The notes: generated by a model not told the origin, from the sequence alone. 64,000 bases of DNA from Isoetes taiwanensis (GCA_021234155.1 JAJEKV010000158.1:801820-865819), one strand, 5' to 3'; positions 22,354 through 35,299 are shown, counted from the first letter of the stretch. Numbers and translations are program-made.

Positions 22354-25300
22354 TTTTTTTTTTTTTTTTTTTTTTTTGGAAGGACGCGAGCCTTTATTAT
22401 TTTGAGAAAGTTACAAACAAAGTACAATGGGGAGTAAAAACTCAGTAGAGAAAGTGTCCACTAGAGCAAATCCACTCCATCCGAATGCAACATCTAAATT
22501 ATAGTGCAAGGAGAGAGGAAAATGAATATGAAGATAATGTTCCCAAATATATCTCTTCACTTCATTAGCTATTGATGAGCACCTAAATGCTTTGACAATT
22601 CGTTGTTGGGCCTCGACAAAAACCTGTGTATCAGAACAGACATGACCTTAGAATATGAGAAGATTCCTTCTCTTCCAAATGGACCAAATGATCCATGCAA
22701 AAGCCAGATGAAAAGCCCTTTTTGCCAAATTTTCTTAGCCAATTGGGTAGACTGCTAATAACAGCTGCTGCCTATTCAAACCACAGTGAAAAAGACATTA
22801 AAGCCACATCGACATGTTGACATAGGACGAAGCAATGCTTTGTCTCTGCACATAGGGGACAAAGTGCAGACACATCTGGATGAAATCTGTGCACCACAAC
22901 ATTAACGCGCACACAACAATGAGTGATTCGTCACCACAAAACAAATGCTTTGAGATGGAGCAGTTTATCCCATACCCCCATTTCTATACTGCTTTCTGCC
23001 AGTCCCTAGGGATGGCCAAAGGCCACTTTGCTGAAGGAGGCATGACTTCAGCACCAAGGGAAGATCTTATACATGGAGTTCACCAACTTATTTGCTTTGA
23101 CAAACTCACGTACCATCCAAAGCTGAGGGCCATCCACTTGTGCTATTGCAGGCAGAACTGAAGACACCTTCTGCCAAATAGCCTGATCCCATCTAAACTC
23201 TTCCCAGGTCAGCAACCGCATTTGGTTATTATACCAATTAGGTATCATATGCACACTTGCCAATTTCCATCGATGCTACGTCAATAGATGGACCGAAGAT
23301 ACTAGAGGACCACCATCTAAAGGATTCCACCAACATCTCACAGTAGTGCTAGTATACGCAAGATGGTGAAAATGAAATAGAGATCGTACAATCTCCTATG
23401 CAGTAAGCAGTCTTTTGAGAAATGGAGAAGCATTATAGTCTGTTGTTAGTGGGTAAAACAGAGCCCAAGGGAGAAGTGGCTTAACAAATGGAGACCCAAA
23501 AGAGATGCACATTTACAAAGACTAATACACAAGGAGGGAGCCTCGGGACTCGTCCATATTATTCAAAATTCTCCAAATAGACTTAGAAATCATTACCTTG
23601 CTTTGCAAAAGAAGATTGATCATTCCAAGGCCACCAAAATGCTTTGGAAACATGCACTTTGCCCAACTGACTTTGACATCATCGCCCTCAAATGAAGTTC
23701 CTGACAACCCTGATAATGAGTTGGCTTTTGACTGTGGAGCCAGCATGAATGAGGCCATATATACATGGGTGATACTCAAAACCGATGTAGCCACAACAAT
23801 TTGTCCCGCCATGGAGTGCTTAGCTGTGGACCACCAAAAAGGTGGTTTTCCAAGCCCTTAATTACTACCTCCCAAGCATCTCTAGATGAGATATGAACAC
23901 CTACTAGGATACCAAGAAGTTTGGTTGCTTTACCATGGGGAAGAACCTTCCATAGAAATGCAATTACACATGGTGGAATTGGAGAATCCAATGCCCATAG
24001 TGTTGTACACTTGTGCCAACCAACAAAAATACCAGATACCAGGGAAAAAGAGTCTAGCAAGGAAATGGTGTTCTGCAAATTTTGCTCATCTGCCTTCAAG
24101 AAAAGGAAAGTGTCATCTACATATTGATTACAAATCTTCTATGATCCATTGTTCATAGGAAGTCCATGCAAGATGCTTTTTTGAGCAGCAAGAGAGAAGA
24201 CTTGGGCAAGAACATCTACCACAACTGAAAAGAATAGTAAATCCCTGACGGATACCATGACCCATTTGAAAAAATGATGAGGGTTCTACTTGAAAGAGAA
24301 TAGAAGTAATGAATTCTCATAATATCAGAAGGTGAATTAGGCACCAAAACCTGACTAAGTGGAGGATATAGTCAGCAAGAATGTCCCAAAGATTTTGTGC
24401 ATAAGTCTTCGTAAAGATCTTATACACAGAGCGCCAATCTAAAATTGATAAAGGCTCCTTTAATGCACTCCGAGTTAATAATTTGTCTAGATGCCTCTGC
24501 CGCTTGAAATCTAGAAAGGCATCGTACACATCATCACCAACCCAATTCCAGAACTCCTGAAAGAACTCCATAGGAATACCCTGAATTCCATGACACCTTC
24601 CTCTCTTCAAAAGGAAGGTAGCATCTGCCAGATCATTCACCGTAATCTCTGCTTCTAAATGAGCCCTTTGCTCCTCAGCTACAATAAGATGTACCTTAGC
24701 AAGTAACGCCTCCTAAAAGTCTTGTTGGAAGGCAAGGCGCCGAGAAACAAAGAAAAAAGAATAGTGGTCATGCAAAAGAGCTTAAGTTGCTCAGGATCAG
24801 AATGGAAGGCCCATCTTGAACTTAGAGAGACACCATCGCAGAAGTTTATCTTCGAATTTTTGTAGCTATGCAAAAGAATCATGTGCAGCGATCCCCTCTT
24901 CGAACCATTGCAGGTCCGCTTTGACTCAAGCGTGATGAATTTGCTCAGCTTCCATCTATCTAATGCTAGGACGAATCTGCTTTTCCTTCTGGGCATTTGA
25001 TGATATAACTGATCTACAAGCCATGTTGGTACAGAGCAATTAGAATTCCTCAATTCATAGCAACTTGTTGACGGCCCCAATTCTTAGCAAAAGACTTCAT
25101 TGCAGCCAATGCATCAACAATCCAAGACATTCCTTTCCTTCTCACAAAGGCAAAGGTCCAAGCTCATCCTTCAAGAATGAAATATTCAATTTGAAGTAAG
25201 TCTTGATCTTGTTATGCACCACGTCTTGAGAGCAAGAGAAAAACTATAGATTGTGATCCGAAATAGAGCTATCAAGCATGTTTTTGCGTGAGAAATTATG

Positions 25301-25869
25301 CAAATTGTAATATTCCCTATCATGATGTGCATATGCTCTACCCTCTTCACCAAGTGTAGCTATGATCGCCATCCACCTCTACAAAACCACAATCATGCAT
25401 CAAGCAATGCCATTGGATAATTTCTGATCCTTTGCTACACCGATCAGCTTCCAACTCAACCACGTTGAAGTCATCCACCAACAACCACACAACATGAGCA
25501 TCCAATCGAATTAGCTTGGATCTCAAAGCAGCCGAGAGTGCACCTCTCTGACGAGGCCTGTTGTGCACATACAGATTTACTAGTCCCTACTCTTGTCCCT
25601 TATCAAACCACTTGATAATGGTCCAGCGACCAAATCTTTTTTTAGGTGAGTAAATGTTGTTGCTATATCATGTCTCCATGTTGACTCCTCGCTTTGCCGA
25701 GTCTATTGGTGCCCACCGGGACATTATATTGCCTCCTTTTGCATGTCCTCCTTTTTTGCATTCGCTCTTATAAACAATAAAAAATCGACTTCAACCTAGC
25801 AAGAGCTATGGAAAGTCCGCCCTTTGGTTGGGAAAGAAGCCCCCAAACATTCCAAGACACTAGCTTCAT
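22354..25869 (-). mobile_element. Degenerate L1-type LINE (ORF2: endonuclease, RT, zf-RVT, poly(A))
   Basis: Minus strand. ORF2 opens at 25869 with MKLVSWNVWGLLSQPKGG, the start of an APE-type endonuclease, followed by LLVDDFNVVELEADRCSKG (25568-25347 frame). RT pieces: LKRGRCHGIQGIPMEFFQEF (24640-24317 frame), the catalytic YVDD at 24123-24112 within QYVDDTFLFLKADEQNLQ, and LLDSFSLVSGIFVGWHK. Then SWAKCMFPKHFGGLGMINLL (23812-23522) and a zinc-binding tail with CPLCAETKHCFVLC near 22860-22810. The 3' end is a 24-nt poly(T) on the plus strand (22354-22377). Multiple frameshifts and stops make it inactive. ORF1 is not recognised; the 26026-25796 frame overlaps the endonuclease start in another frame. 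It reverse-transcribed its own RNA by target-primed integration when active. Confidence 0.85.
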
Positions 25870-26372
25870 GGTGCGTAAGGCGGTGGCGTTGTTCCAAATC
25901 CATAGAGTACCCATTAGCACAGGGTTGAAGCACAATATAGTGTATCAAAAAAGTCGTATTTCCAACTACTAAAGTAGTTAGAAAATTAGTGGGAATGTCA
26001 ACTTGTTCTTCACATATGCAAAACACAGATAGTCAAGGGCAATCAGCAACTGGTTTGGAATTGCACGATAGCTGTAAAAATCTGATTTCCATTGAGCCAA
26101 ACACTGCAATCTTGATTTCTCCAAGTAATTATATGTTCAAATGGACTAGCTTTTTACAAAGGAGTAATTACATGATTAGTTGCTCTCTTAGTTTAAGAAC
26201 AAGAGTATAATCTGATTTTTGCAGCTAGGTCCTAGGGTTTTGATTTGCATTTGGCCCAAGTCTTTGTTGTCCACAACTTGTAGACATAGTGTGTTTCCGT
26301 TTTTTTGCTTCAAAGAGTAGTCCACAAGTCTGTTGTATGTTGTTGCGTAGCAATGATTTTTTTATTTATGTA
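25870..26372. other. LINE 5' flank and intron-like DNA
   Basis: Possible LINE 5' UTR. A TTTTTGCAG acceptor-like site at about 26224 may belong to the following FCP1-like relic. No gene can be supported. Confidence 0.35.
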
Positions 26373-27473
26373 CATCTAGATATTCAAGGCCACTCATCAA
26401 AGATAGGTACTGCTGTGGAAGCTGAAGGTAACAACAAAGAGTTGATCTTTCATTAAGAGAATGAGCCAAAGACGACAATGATTTCACCAGATAATGCATG
26501 TTCGGATAAGCTAGGTTTCTGCAAAGGAAATGTATTTGTTATTACATGTTGTCAATTTCTATGTGTAATGCTTGTAGAGTTAAAGAGACCGCAACATGGG
26601 AAAGATATGAGCGACACCGCTTCATCACCTTGTGGAAAGAAACTGAATGTGGGCAGTCCGCTTGTTGACAATCAGAAGGCTACTTTGTCTCAATCAAAGT
26701 TTGTTGGTGCAGCAAACGATAATAAGGCCATTGAAACTCATGGTAGTCTTCCCATTTCATCATGTAGTCCAGTTGTGAAGACAAAGAAAGAGACATCTCA
26801 TCGAACACAATTAGAAGAATCTGTTTCACCTGGTAATTCTTTGTTTTTTTTTTGTATAAAGTGTTTCATATTTGTTTATTTCAAAGCATTTCCTTCCAGG
26901 AAATACAAGGGCTTTAATGACTGCAAGGAAGAAACTTAAACGTAGCGCGAAGTATTTAGCAGCCCTTCCAAGTCTCTATGTAACAAAAGGATCAAGTCGC
27001 ATAAAAAGCTTTTGATTTTTGAGTTAGATGGAGTCTTGCTGAAGCTATTTGAGAATACTGAGCCATTGCCAAGTTGTGTCATGGACAGAACTAAAGCAAC
27101 TTAATCACACAAAGATAGCTGTATTACGCCCGAAAGCTAAGGAGCTTCTAGAGTGGTGCATGGAGCACTTCAAGATTGCCATTTGGACAACAATGAGCAG
27201 CACTGCAACTAATCTTAATCTAAATTAAATGTTCAAAAAAGCTGTTCGAGAAAGATTACATTTTATATGGTCTTCAGGGAAGTGCACAAATACGGCATTC
27301 AAAGTTGATAGGAAGCCTATTTTGTTGAAGGAGTTGAGCAAGGTTTAAAACAACAGATACGACCTTCGATACTGTCCCGTTGTTTACAAGAGAAATCTTT
27401 ACGACAAATGGTGTGCTAAAGCAATAGGTGTCGGAGCAATATATGCTATAGTGTTTCCAAAGCCTATAAATTG
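26373..27473 (+). pseudogene. Second FCP1/NLI-type phosphatase-like relic
   Basis: Exon-like pieces on the plus strand: about 26373-26512 (ending before gtttctgc), 26578-26833 (Ser/Lys-rich linker, ending before gtaattc) and from 26900 (after cttccag). The last begins NTRALMTARKKLKRSAKYLA and after a frame change gives HKKLLIFELDGVLLKLFEN, the FCP1-family nucleophile motif with the first Asp replaced by Glu (ELDGV for DLDGV). Next come AKELLEWCMEHFKIAIWTTM and, after a stop, RERLHFIWSSGKCTNTAFKV and DRKPILLKELSKV. These correspond to successive conserved blocks of the phosphatase domain. Stops and frameshifts mark it as dead. Compared with the 8357-9908 copy, this one retains more of the catalytic motif. 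Confidence 0.6.
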
Positions 27474-29167
27474 ACTGCATGCTAAGTCTGATAAGTTACC
27501 TTCTAGAGCCTAATTGAACTCCAAACATATACCAATAACCATACTGATTAAAGAGGCAGAAAAAAGAAAAGAAAAGAAAAAAGCAAAGGAATCTAGTGAC
27601 CACTACACTACATATACAAGATAGGCAATAACCAATATGCCTAACGCAACCTTGACAACGTGGACAACATAAGGACAACATGAATGAATGAGCCATAGGA
27701 GCCCTCGCCAAAATTGACGGTAACCATGGAGGCCAAAATAGATGATCCCAATTCCAGGATTGATGTAGAAAGAAAATTACCTGATGCCATACATCTTAGA
27801 AAGTTTACTGTAAGGCTTTCTAACGCACCAAAAAATGCTCGAAACGGACACCCGAGGAGGGAGATATCTGAGATTGAAGCAGTGCCAAAACCCTAGCCCC
27901 AGTGACCTGCGCCATCACCAAATCAACCAAGCCTTTATCTAATATTCACATACAACCACACAATCTCTTTTTTTTTAGCCTTTATCTAATATTCTCACAC
28001 AATCTTTTTTTTTTTTGAAAATCAACAGCCCAGAAAATGTGCGCTCTAGAAATACTATTTAGTACAGTCAAACGAATACATCAAGCAAATCATAGCAAAA
28101 CCATATTGAAAAGCGTACAAAAAACACAAAGGAAACCCCATATTATTGTGCTATATATTCAATGTAAGTTCTAGGCTTATCCCTGATATATTGTTTGAAG
28201 ACGGTGATTGAATTGTTTGCCTTTATTTTCGACTAAAAATTAGATGCTAAGGTTCTGGTACGGCTGCTAGTTTGGCAATAGGCGCTGCAACATAAGCAGC
28301 TTGAGTTAGATAGAGATTGCTTTTCATGCATATTCTTCGCTAGTTGCTAGCCTATATAGCTAAGAAATAAGTGAATATAGCTACTTGTAGTATATAGAGT
28401 TATAGGGTGGTTGTGTAGATAGCTGCTTGTTGCAAATGCTTGCCCTTTCCAAGTAAAAATGTACAGCATATTCTTTAAACATTTTCAACAAAGTCCCTTG
28501 GGCATACAAGGACAACTAGATATCACTAGACAAACTCATAGAGTTGACTATAAGGTTATAATGACGAATCTTTAAGCCTTCAACTCCATTGTTCGCAAAA
28601 CAACGACCCCAATAAAACAAGAGTCCATCAAGCTCACGAGAAACATCCACTCATCTAATCAACAACAAAACTCCATGAGATGCCTCATGCCTACATGTTC
28701 AATCAACCTCCAAGAGGCCAATCCCAAAGAAAGTGACCATAACGATAAATGCATCCATGCTAATCAACCCCAATCTATCTGCAAAGACAAGCAATCTGCT
28801 ACCCATCCTCCTTCATTATTTTCTACAATTTTGGGTGGCCTTTTCATCTGTATTTCTTCTTATGAAGACCAAATCTCTTTCTAGGTCTAGGATTTCAAAT
28901 GGGATCATCCCTATTCTCATGTAACATTAACGATGCTTGGGTAGATTTGTTTACCCCTAGTTCTCTAGTCTGAAAGTGGTTTATTACTTTTTTAGCTTTT
29001 GTCCATCCTACCAACTAAAGTAATGCAGTCCCGCACCTCTACCCCGCACAACATAAATGGTGATATAGCCATTCCAAGCATCTGGACCTTAACTTCTTAT
29101 GCCATTATGCAGTGATTTGTGCAAACTGTTCAATAATAGTTAATCATTGCAATATGTCATCTTTCAT
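27474..29167. other. No recognised gene
   Basis: A small ORF at 27714-27896 (60 codons, start MEAKIDDPNSRIDVERK after a first Met) has coding-like composition but no recognised match. Poly(T) stretches lie near 27967 and 28003. The rest is AT-rich and featureless. Confidence 0.4.
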
Positions 29168-30180
29168 TTAATCCATGTTTTCGTCTTCTTTTAGCTCCAT
29201 TTTGCACCCTAAATTTATGTATTCGCCTGTTATTTCTATTAGGTCTCCCTTGTATTCGATTCCAACTTCTTTCTTTACCATCTTCCCGAAGCTTGCTATC
29301 TTGGACTTGTCGAAGTTCACTGCCAGACCTATTCGTTCACAAAACTCTTTTAGTGCTTGTAGCACTATTATCACCATGATAAGGTCATCCACATATAGCA
29401 TGTTTGGCACTTTTGTCCCCCTAGTCGAGGAGCTCTTGTGATCTTTTGCCCTAGCCCACATGAATTCCCATAGGGTGTCGATATACATGTTTAACCCCAA
29501 TATCATATTCTACCCCTTCTTCTATTTTTATTTGTTGTCTAAGTTTTTTCATACAATTTGACTATTGCAATTATGATATTGTGTAAGAGTTCCAGATCTT
29601 GCAATCTTTGTAATTATTATCTCCTAGAAACTGTGTCAAAAGCATTATTGAAATCCACAAAGCAACAATATAATGTCTTCCCTTTTGAACATGTTTTCTC
29701 TATTAGAACACTTAGTGTGACTAATTGGTCTACTCTTTCATGGTTTGGTTTAAACCCCGCCTGCCCCAGAGCTTGTTTTTTATTAGCTTCTATCCATTCT
29801 GTTGTTTTAATCTTTAAGGTCTTGTTGAACCATTCTGCCATGACATTGCTTATTATGATGGTTATATAATTCCACAAATTTAGTGGGATTCCTCCTTACG
29901 AAGTAGTATTATCTTATTTCATTGCCAACCTTTTGGTAGCCCTTGATGTAGGGCTACATTGAATATCTTTGTTATCACTCATTAGTTCTTCGCCTGCCTC
30001 CTTGAAGATATTTGTTGTGAACCCTAGCAGATTGGATGCTTTATTGTTATTGAGTTTGTATAATGCCTTCCCTACCTCTTCCTTAGCAAGAGCTTTCTTT
30101 ACTCCCCTGCTAGGATTTCCAATGGCCGAGCTCCTAAATTATACACTTGTGTTAGGCGGTCCTCCCATATCTTCTAATCC
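29168..30180 (-). pseudogene. Non-LTR reverse transcriptase relic, not obviously L1
   Basis: Minus strand. The 29877-29617 frame reads GQAGFKPNHERVDQLVTLSV and then KTLYCCFVDFNNAFDTVSRR. The 29506-29168 frame reads VPNMLYVDDLIMVIIVLQ (YVDD at 29395-29384) and RIGLAVNFDKSKIASFGKMV, the fingers, palm and catalytic loop of a LINE RT. Upstream (about 30180-29890) a broken frame contains KEEVGKALYKLNNNKASNLL. The CCFVDFxxAFDTV wording differs from the L1 LDFEKAYDxV of the other LINEs here and is closer to I/Jockey/CR1-like RTs. No tail or endonuclease was found, so it is a fragment. Confidence 0.75.
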
Positions 30181-30544
30181 CTTACTTTGGATTTTTGTTT
30201 TTTGGGGGGGAGGGGGGGATGTAGGGAAAAGAAGATGTTAAAAATGATATCAAATAATTTACTTTCAAGATCACAAGATGAATGTTTGAATTCTCAGCTC
30301 AACATTATACAAATGACGAGGATAATTAGTCAATATTTGTCTAGTGAAAATAATAGCAACAAAGTGCAAAATATCAATCAATAATGATAATCATTGAAAT
30401 ATACTATGGCAAAAACACTGTAGTTCGGATAATGACCCGAGCATTGTTTTAGTCAATACTTCAAGCCACTATGCCTTAATCTATGAATTGAGCTTTAAAT
30501 TCCTACCTAAGACTAGTTTCGGCCGACTAACAATGCAGTCGACA
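30181..30544. other. No gene; G-run
   Basis: Contains ttggggggggagggggggga at about 30198-30217; nothing else is recognised. Confidence 0.4.
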
Positions 30545-30720
30545 CCCTTTGGAGCATGGTCTAGTGGCAGGATCTTAAACTGCCACACATAGGTCACGCG
30601 TTCAAACATGGCCAACATCAATCTAGAATAGAGGATCTTAAAAATCTGTTGCCCCAAGATTGCGGGTTCAAGTATGAAGAACCGGTTCTATGTAGAGACC
30701 TTAAACTTGCCATATGTACT
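30545..30720 (+). repeat. tRNA-related SINE fragment
   Basis: TGGTCTAGTGGCAGG matches a Pol III A box (TRGYnnAnnGG), and CGCGTTCAAACATGG, about 36 bases later, matches a B box (GWTCRAnnC). A second B-box-like CGGGTTCAAGTATG follows near 30663, and cttaaactgcca / cttaaacttgcca is also repeated. The body does not fold as a normal tRNA, so I call a SINE scrap rather than a tRNA gene. Confidence 0.5.
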
Positions 30721-33029
30721 GGATAATCAAATGCAAAGCAACTTCTAGCATATCATGCCTAGATAGTGGATTAGCTTCCATGTGATGTAGAATGTACCCA
30801 TGATGTGATGATGAATAAAGTGATGTCCTTATGTTAGTCATGTGCCTAAAAAAATGGGACTATTCCTATTGTACACAGGCAAGACACGTGGGAAGAACCC
30901 TGAGCTCCAAGAGAAAGGGAAGAACGTGAAGAAGACCACGCCTAAGAAGAGACAAAGGGATCTCAAGGCGTGAGGTCACCATAGAGCGTGGAGTCCTCCA
31001 CGACAGGAATCATTGCCTTGATGAGCTAACAACCTTCAGTTTAGGATATTCTCGAGATGTCAGCAGAACTCAGGATCTGTCTATTAGATATATGGGTCCT
31101 CATTAAGGGTTGTCTTCCAGGAGATCCAGCACTCGATCCAGAACATAAATATTGTCACCACTAATGGGTTTCAAGTTCTTTCTATTTTCTCCAGCATGTC
31201 TCTTCGCATCTTTAAAAGACATCAACGACGCGAAGCTAAACGTGATTCATTCATGGGAGAATATGATCTAAAAGATGGTAGGCTACACTCACGTTCCCAC
31301 TCCGCTCCTCTTACCTCTTAGCTTTCTTCATGGCTACAGTCTCCACTACAATGTCAAAATTGCTCACAATCCATTTTGCCTCATCAGACACCCATTCATG
31401 TTCATGGACAAACTCAGTAATTTCAAACTTCTGAGAGCATCTATATACATATTCCACCTTTGCAATCTCCACATTCTTCACAACCTTCTTCACCACATCA
31501 TGGAGGGGGGCTTCTCACAAGCTTCATTTGGTCTTAACTATGTCAATGAGTTTCAATCCTCTCCTTCTCTGCAACCATTAGTCAATGTCTACAATGTTGG
31601 TGATCTTCAGCTAAACCTTGAAGCTAATCCTGGTGGTTCACATCCCGACTTCAGGATCATGTTTTTTCGACACCTTCTAGCTTTGGTTTGTTTATTATCC
31701 CTATGCAACAGTTAGCCTCTTCTACTGGTCCCTCATTCCTTCATCAGGTGAATTTGCCTCATCTTTGTCAGAAAAATTTGAATAGATAGGAAATTATGAT
31801 TTAATCTGTGCTGTTTGATTTCTTGTATGCAGATATACCAGACTAATGGGAAGTATTTGAAGAAGAGTTGCACTAAGACTCGAAATTATCTAGGACCTGA
31901 GGTGCTTGAATATTTTATTGTGCTCGGAAAAAACTGGCAAAGTTGAACTTTGATGCAGGTACTGATATGCTTTGGATAAAACATGTTGCATATGATTTGG
32001 AGAAAAATATATGCGGCTTTCTTTATGAATATGTAAGAACTAGACTTTTGCAGATGAAGAGCTACATAAGAAGCAAATGACTCGCCCTTGATAAAGATAA
32101 TTGATCTTGAATCTTAAAAGGGGGCTAGCCAAAGTGCTGGTCCTCTACCAAATAGTCTGAAGAAGGAAACTTCATAAAAAACTTCTGAGATTCGGAGACA
32201 GAATCATCCTTGTTGATGTGCGGCAGATGACACATAATATTTTGGATGTGCAAATGCACAAGATTTTGATAAAGTAAGGAAACCAAAGATGATAAATATG
32301 ATCGTACAAAAATGAGCAAATGCTAGATTGTTTCTTTTAGTTTTTCAGAAGATAGAAAAAGGGAGCAAATACTTGATTTTTCTGATAACCTTGCAAAGTG
32401 GAGTGTTGTCATCACTCCAATCCTTAATTGCAAACCTGGCAACTTTGCACCTTAAAAACCATGAGTCTTGAGAACACAGTAACAAGATTGAATCAGCTGG
32501 CAAAATCATCAGCTAGTTGAGAACTAAAAAATGAAAACAAAACTAAAGGAATCTAAAAGGGTGAGAGTACCGTGACAAGAAGTTTTCAAAAAGAGAATCA
32601 TAACAAAGAAGAAGCAAAAACAAAGCAAGGCTAAAGAAATAATCTTGAGCGAACCTCGATGATAACCGCTAACGTTAATTTTGAGTTCTTGGCATACATC
32701 TTTAAACAAAGAGTCCATGACCGCCGGATGCTACAAGCATGCCATGCTCAAGATCATGAAACAAGAAAGAGACAAAGTATATACACAAAGAATATGGAAA
32801 ATGTGTGCCAAATGAGGCTCTCCAAATATGAGATCAAAAATTGAATACATGGAAGAGGCTCCGGTCTAATATAATGTAGATTGCAAACCGAGCCCTACAT
32901 CTAGCTAAATCTAAGTCAGACACCTATGCTAACCTAAACATGCCAAGTGTAGTTCCGCCATCATCGATGCGACATGTGCACAATGCTAATTACGAGGTGG
33001 TTAACAATGTGCAATCACAATACGGAAGA
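30721..33029. other. No confidently recognised gene; possible unknown exons
   Basis: Coding-like but unmatched stretches on the minus strand: 31496-31311 (QKFEITEFVHEHEWVSDEAK), 32470-32400 (FAIKDWSDDNTPLCKVIRK in one frame), 32319-32125 and a start at 32718 (MDSLFKDVCQELKIN). They may be exons of one decayed gene, but I could not join them at splice sites or assign a family. Plus-strand ORF 31275-31715 is not convincing. Confidence 0.3.
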
Positions 33030-33590
33030 GTGCACTCCCGCTCATTCCGCCTTCCGGGCCGAAAAGTCTGTTTTTCAGCCATATCAACAAAATTTGCAGG
33101 CTAAGAAACTATGCAATCAACCTTATCGAGCTCTTTTTGATCCTGCCAAAGTTCAGTGTTATCATTGTAGAGAGTGGAGCCACATGACCTCGTGGTCCAC
33201 AACTTCCTCAGGTACAAATTCAACTTCTAGGCACCAATCACACCGCATTGGTATGACTTAGGGCTTACCAACTTTGAGTTCATTTTTGCCAAAACCTGGT
33301 TTTCCAAGTTCGGGCCATGCCTGCCGACCATATCAACAAAATTTGCAGGCTCAGAAACCACGTGGTCAACCTTCTCGAGCTCCTTTTGATCCTGCCAAAG
33401 TTCAATGTTATCATTGTAGAGAGTGGATCCACACAACCTCTGTATCCACAACTTCCGCAGGTTCAAGTTCAACTTCCAGGCACCAATCACACCACATCGG
33501 TACGATTTATGACTTACCAACTTTAGTTTGCCAGTGGCAAACAAGGCCCGCGATCCACTATGAATAAACCTCCGTGTGCTCCCCAACAAC
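33030..33590 (+). pseudogene. gag: Retrotransposon gag relic with duplicated zinc-knuckle segment
   Basis: Two tandem copies (33079-33254 and 33328-33503, offset 249) each encode PYQQNLQAKK or PYQQNLQAQK, then FDPAKVQCYHCREW. The latter is the start of a CCHC knuckle (C-x2-C-x4-H). A frame change puts the last Cys out of frame in both copies; an alternative frame of the second reads PQLPQVQVQLPGTNHT. Gag proteins of LTR retrotransposons use this knuckle to package RNA. No RT is recognised nearby, so this is an isolated fragment. Confidence 0.65.
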
Positions 33591-34513
33591 AATAGCCTCA
33601 ACAAGCTCTTGCACTAGCTCCTCTTGATTAGCAAGCTCAGGAAGAAATCTATCGTACTCTTAATTCTCCAGTTTAGCAATCCAATAGGGTGGGTCTTATT
33701 TCACGTCAAAGTCGCGACACTAGGCCATATACTCTCATTCCTCGAGATTTCAACAAAATTTATTGATTTTGATCCAAACTTAGAACAACTCATGTCTCAC
33801 GTCATGCAGTATTCTTCGTTTGATACAAGCGGCAAAGGGATCTGGCCAATGTTCACGCTACCATAGGGGCATAATAACGGGTGCCGCATCGGGTCCCACG
33901 CCCCCTCGTCAACCATATCCCAATATCACTACTGAAATTGATCTTTTGCATGAAGTGTCAGCATCCTTATTCAAGGATCCAGCACTCGTGGACCATGCTA
34001 GTTCGTTTGCTCAGGTTCCCTTGGGACTTCAAGGAGAACTTGCAAAAATCAAGATTTCTCTTAGTCTGCCACCATTATGAAGCTCTATCCAGCCCTTCGA
34101 GAACAATAACCACTACCCACGATGCTCGTTGGAGCAGTTGTGACATCCACACCTATTGCTCATGTGATCATAGGGCACCATCCAGTCAATCATGTTAAAA
34201 TTGATGTTGGGGTGGGGGGTTGTCAATTCCTCACCGCACAAGTTATGACATCAAGTAGCATCAAACAACTGTAGACGAGCATCTTCTAATATTAAACTTG
34301 CCAGTGGTCATATCACATAAGGTGTCAATTCACCACTCACGGTCAGTATTGGTGTTTACAAATTTCCTTAGGAATTTGGCATGTGGAAAGATGGCGAGGA
34401 TCCTAGTGATTATAAAATGCTGGTTGGATGTCCTTTTCTCTGCCAAGCCAAAAGCATCCATTATTGGGGCACATATCAATTAGTTATCACAGATGGTGAT
34501 TTGACTGCCACCA
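33591..34513. other. No recognised gene; probable retroelement remnant
   Basis: Follows the gag relic and may be the same element (Gln/Pro-rich readings), but no conserved domain is seen up to the target duplication at 34514. Confidence 0.35.
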
Positions 34514-34518
34514 TGGAC

Positions 34519-35299
34519 TGATACGAATATGGTAGCTCGGGGAAGTGGTCTTGGATGCTAGTCTTGGTGGACTAGCGTAGGTGTCTAAGTTTGGCAAATT
34601 ATTGGCAAGGAAAGGCAATAAAGGCAACCTATGGTCTATATTTATGATGCTAAAAAGGCTTAGCTAAATAAAAAGGGCTAAAGTTGTAGCAGAGACCTAT
34701 AAATAGACGCTGAACTTCAGTTACACATATCACGACAACCAGAGATCTGATTGAGGCGATTCTTACTTCATTGAAACCGGCTCGGAGTCTAGCTTCCGAA
34801 TTGGGTGGCACTTTCTGTGATTTATCCGAATAAGAGAGATATAGCCGGAAGAGATTCTAAGAAAGCCATTAGTTTTTCCTAGAGCTTCTGCTATTTTTGT
34901 TCAATAACCTGTTACTATCCTAGAGCCTAACTCTTGGTGTCTTATATTGAGGACTGTTAGCTCGAGGGAGGAGCTACCAGTGGAAGCTGATTGTCAGGTC
35001 TTGTCATAATTCTGCCAATTCTTAGCACCGAATGACCCGGTTGGGCGGTGAACTATCATACATTGGTTATTGCATCTTGATCTAGCTCTATTTTTGGTGA
35101 ACTAGAGCTTGGCCAATCTGAGTTATCCATGTAACTCATATTGTATGTTTGTTTCAAATAGAGATCTTTTGTCATTGCTAACAGTTTTATGTAGCAATTC
35201 TGGATGGATTACAGATTGGGAGACCATGAATTGATTGAGAAGCCTTAAATAAGGTTTCAGGGATATAAAAGGTATGGTTCATTGGTGTGATCCATAACA
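34519..35299 (+). repeat. Left LTR of the TRIM/LARD element
   Basis: TG...CA terminal repeat matching 36206-37055. It lacks the roughly 45-bp block that follows gctggaagag in the right copy. Confidence 0.9.

Noticed and set aside
30552-30620. True tRNA gene
   Set aside because: The T arm and acceptor stem do not pair; treated as a SINE fragment.
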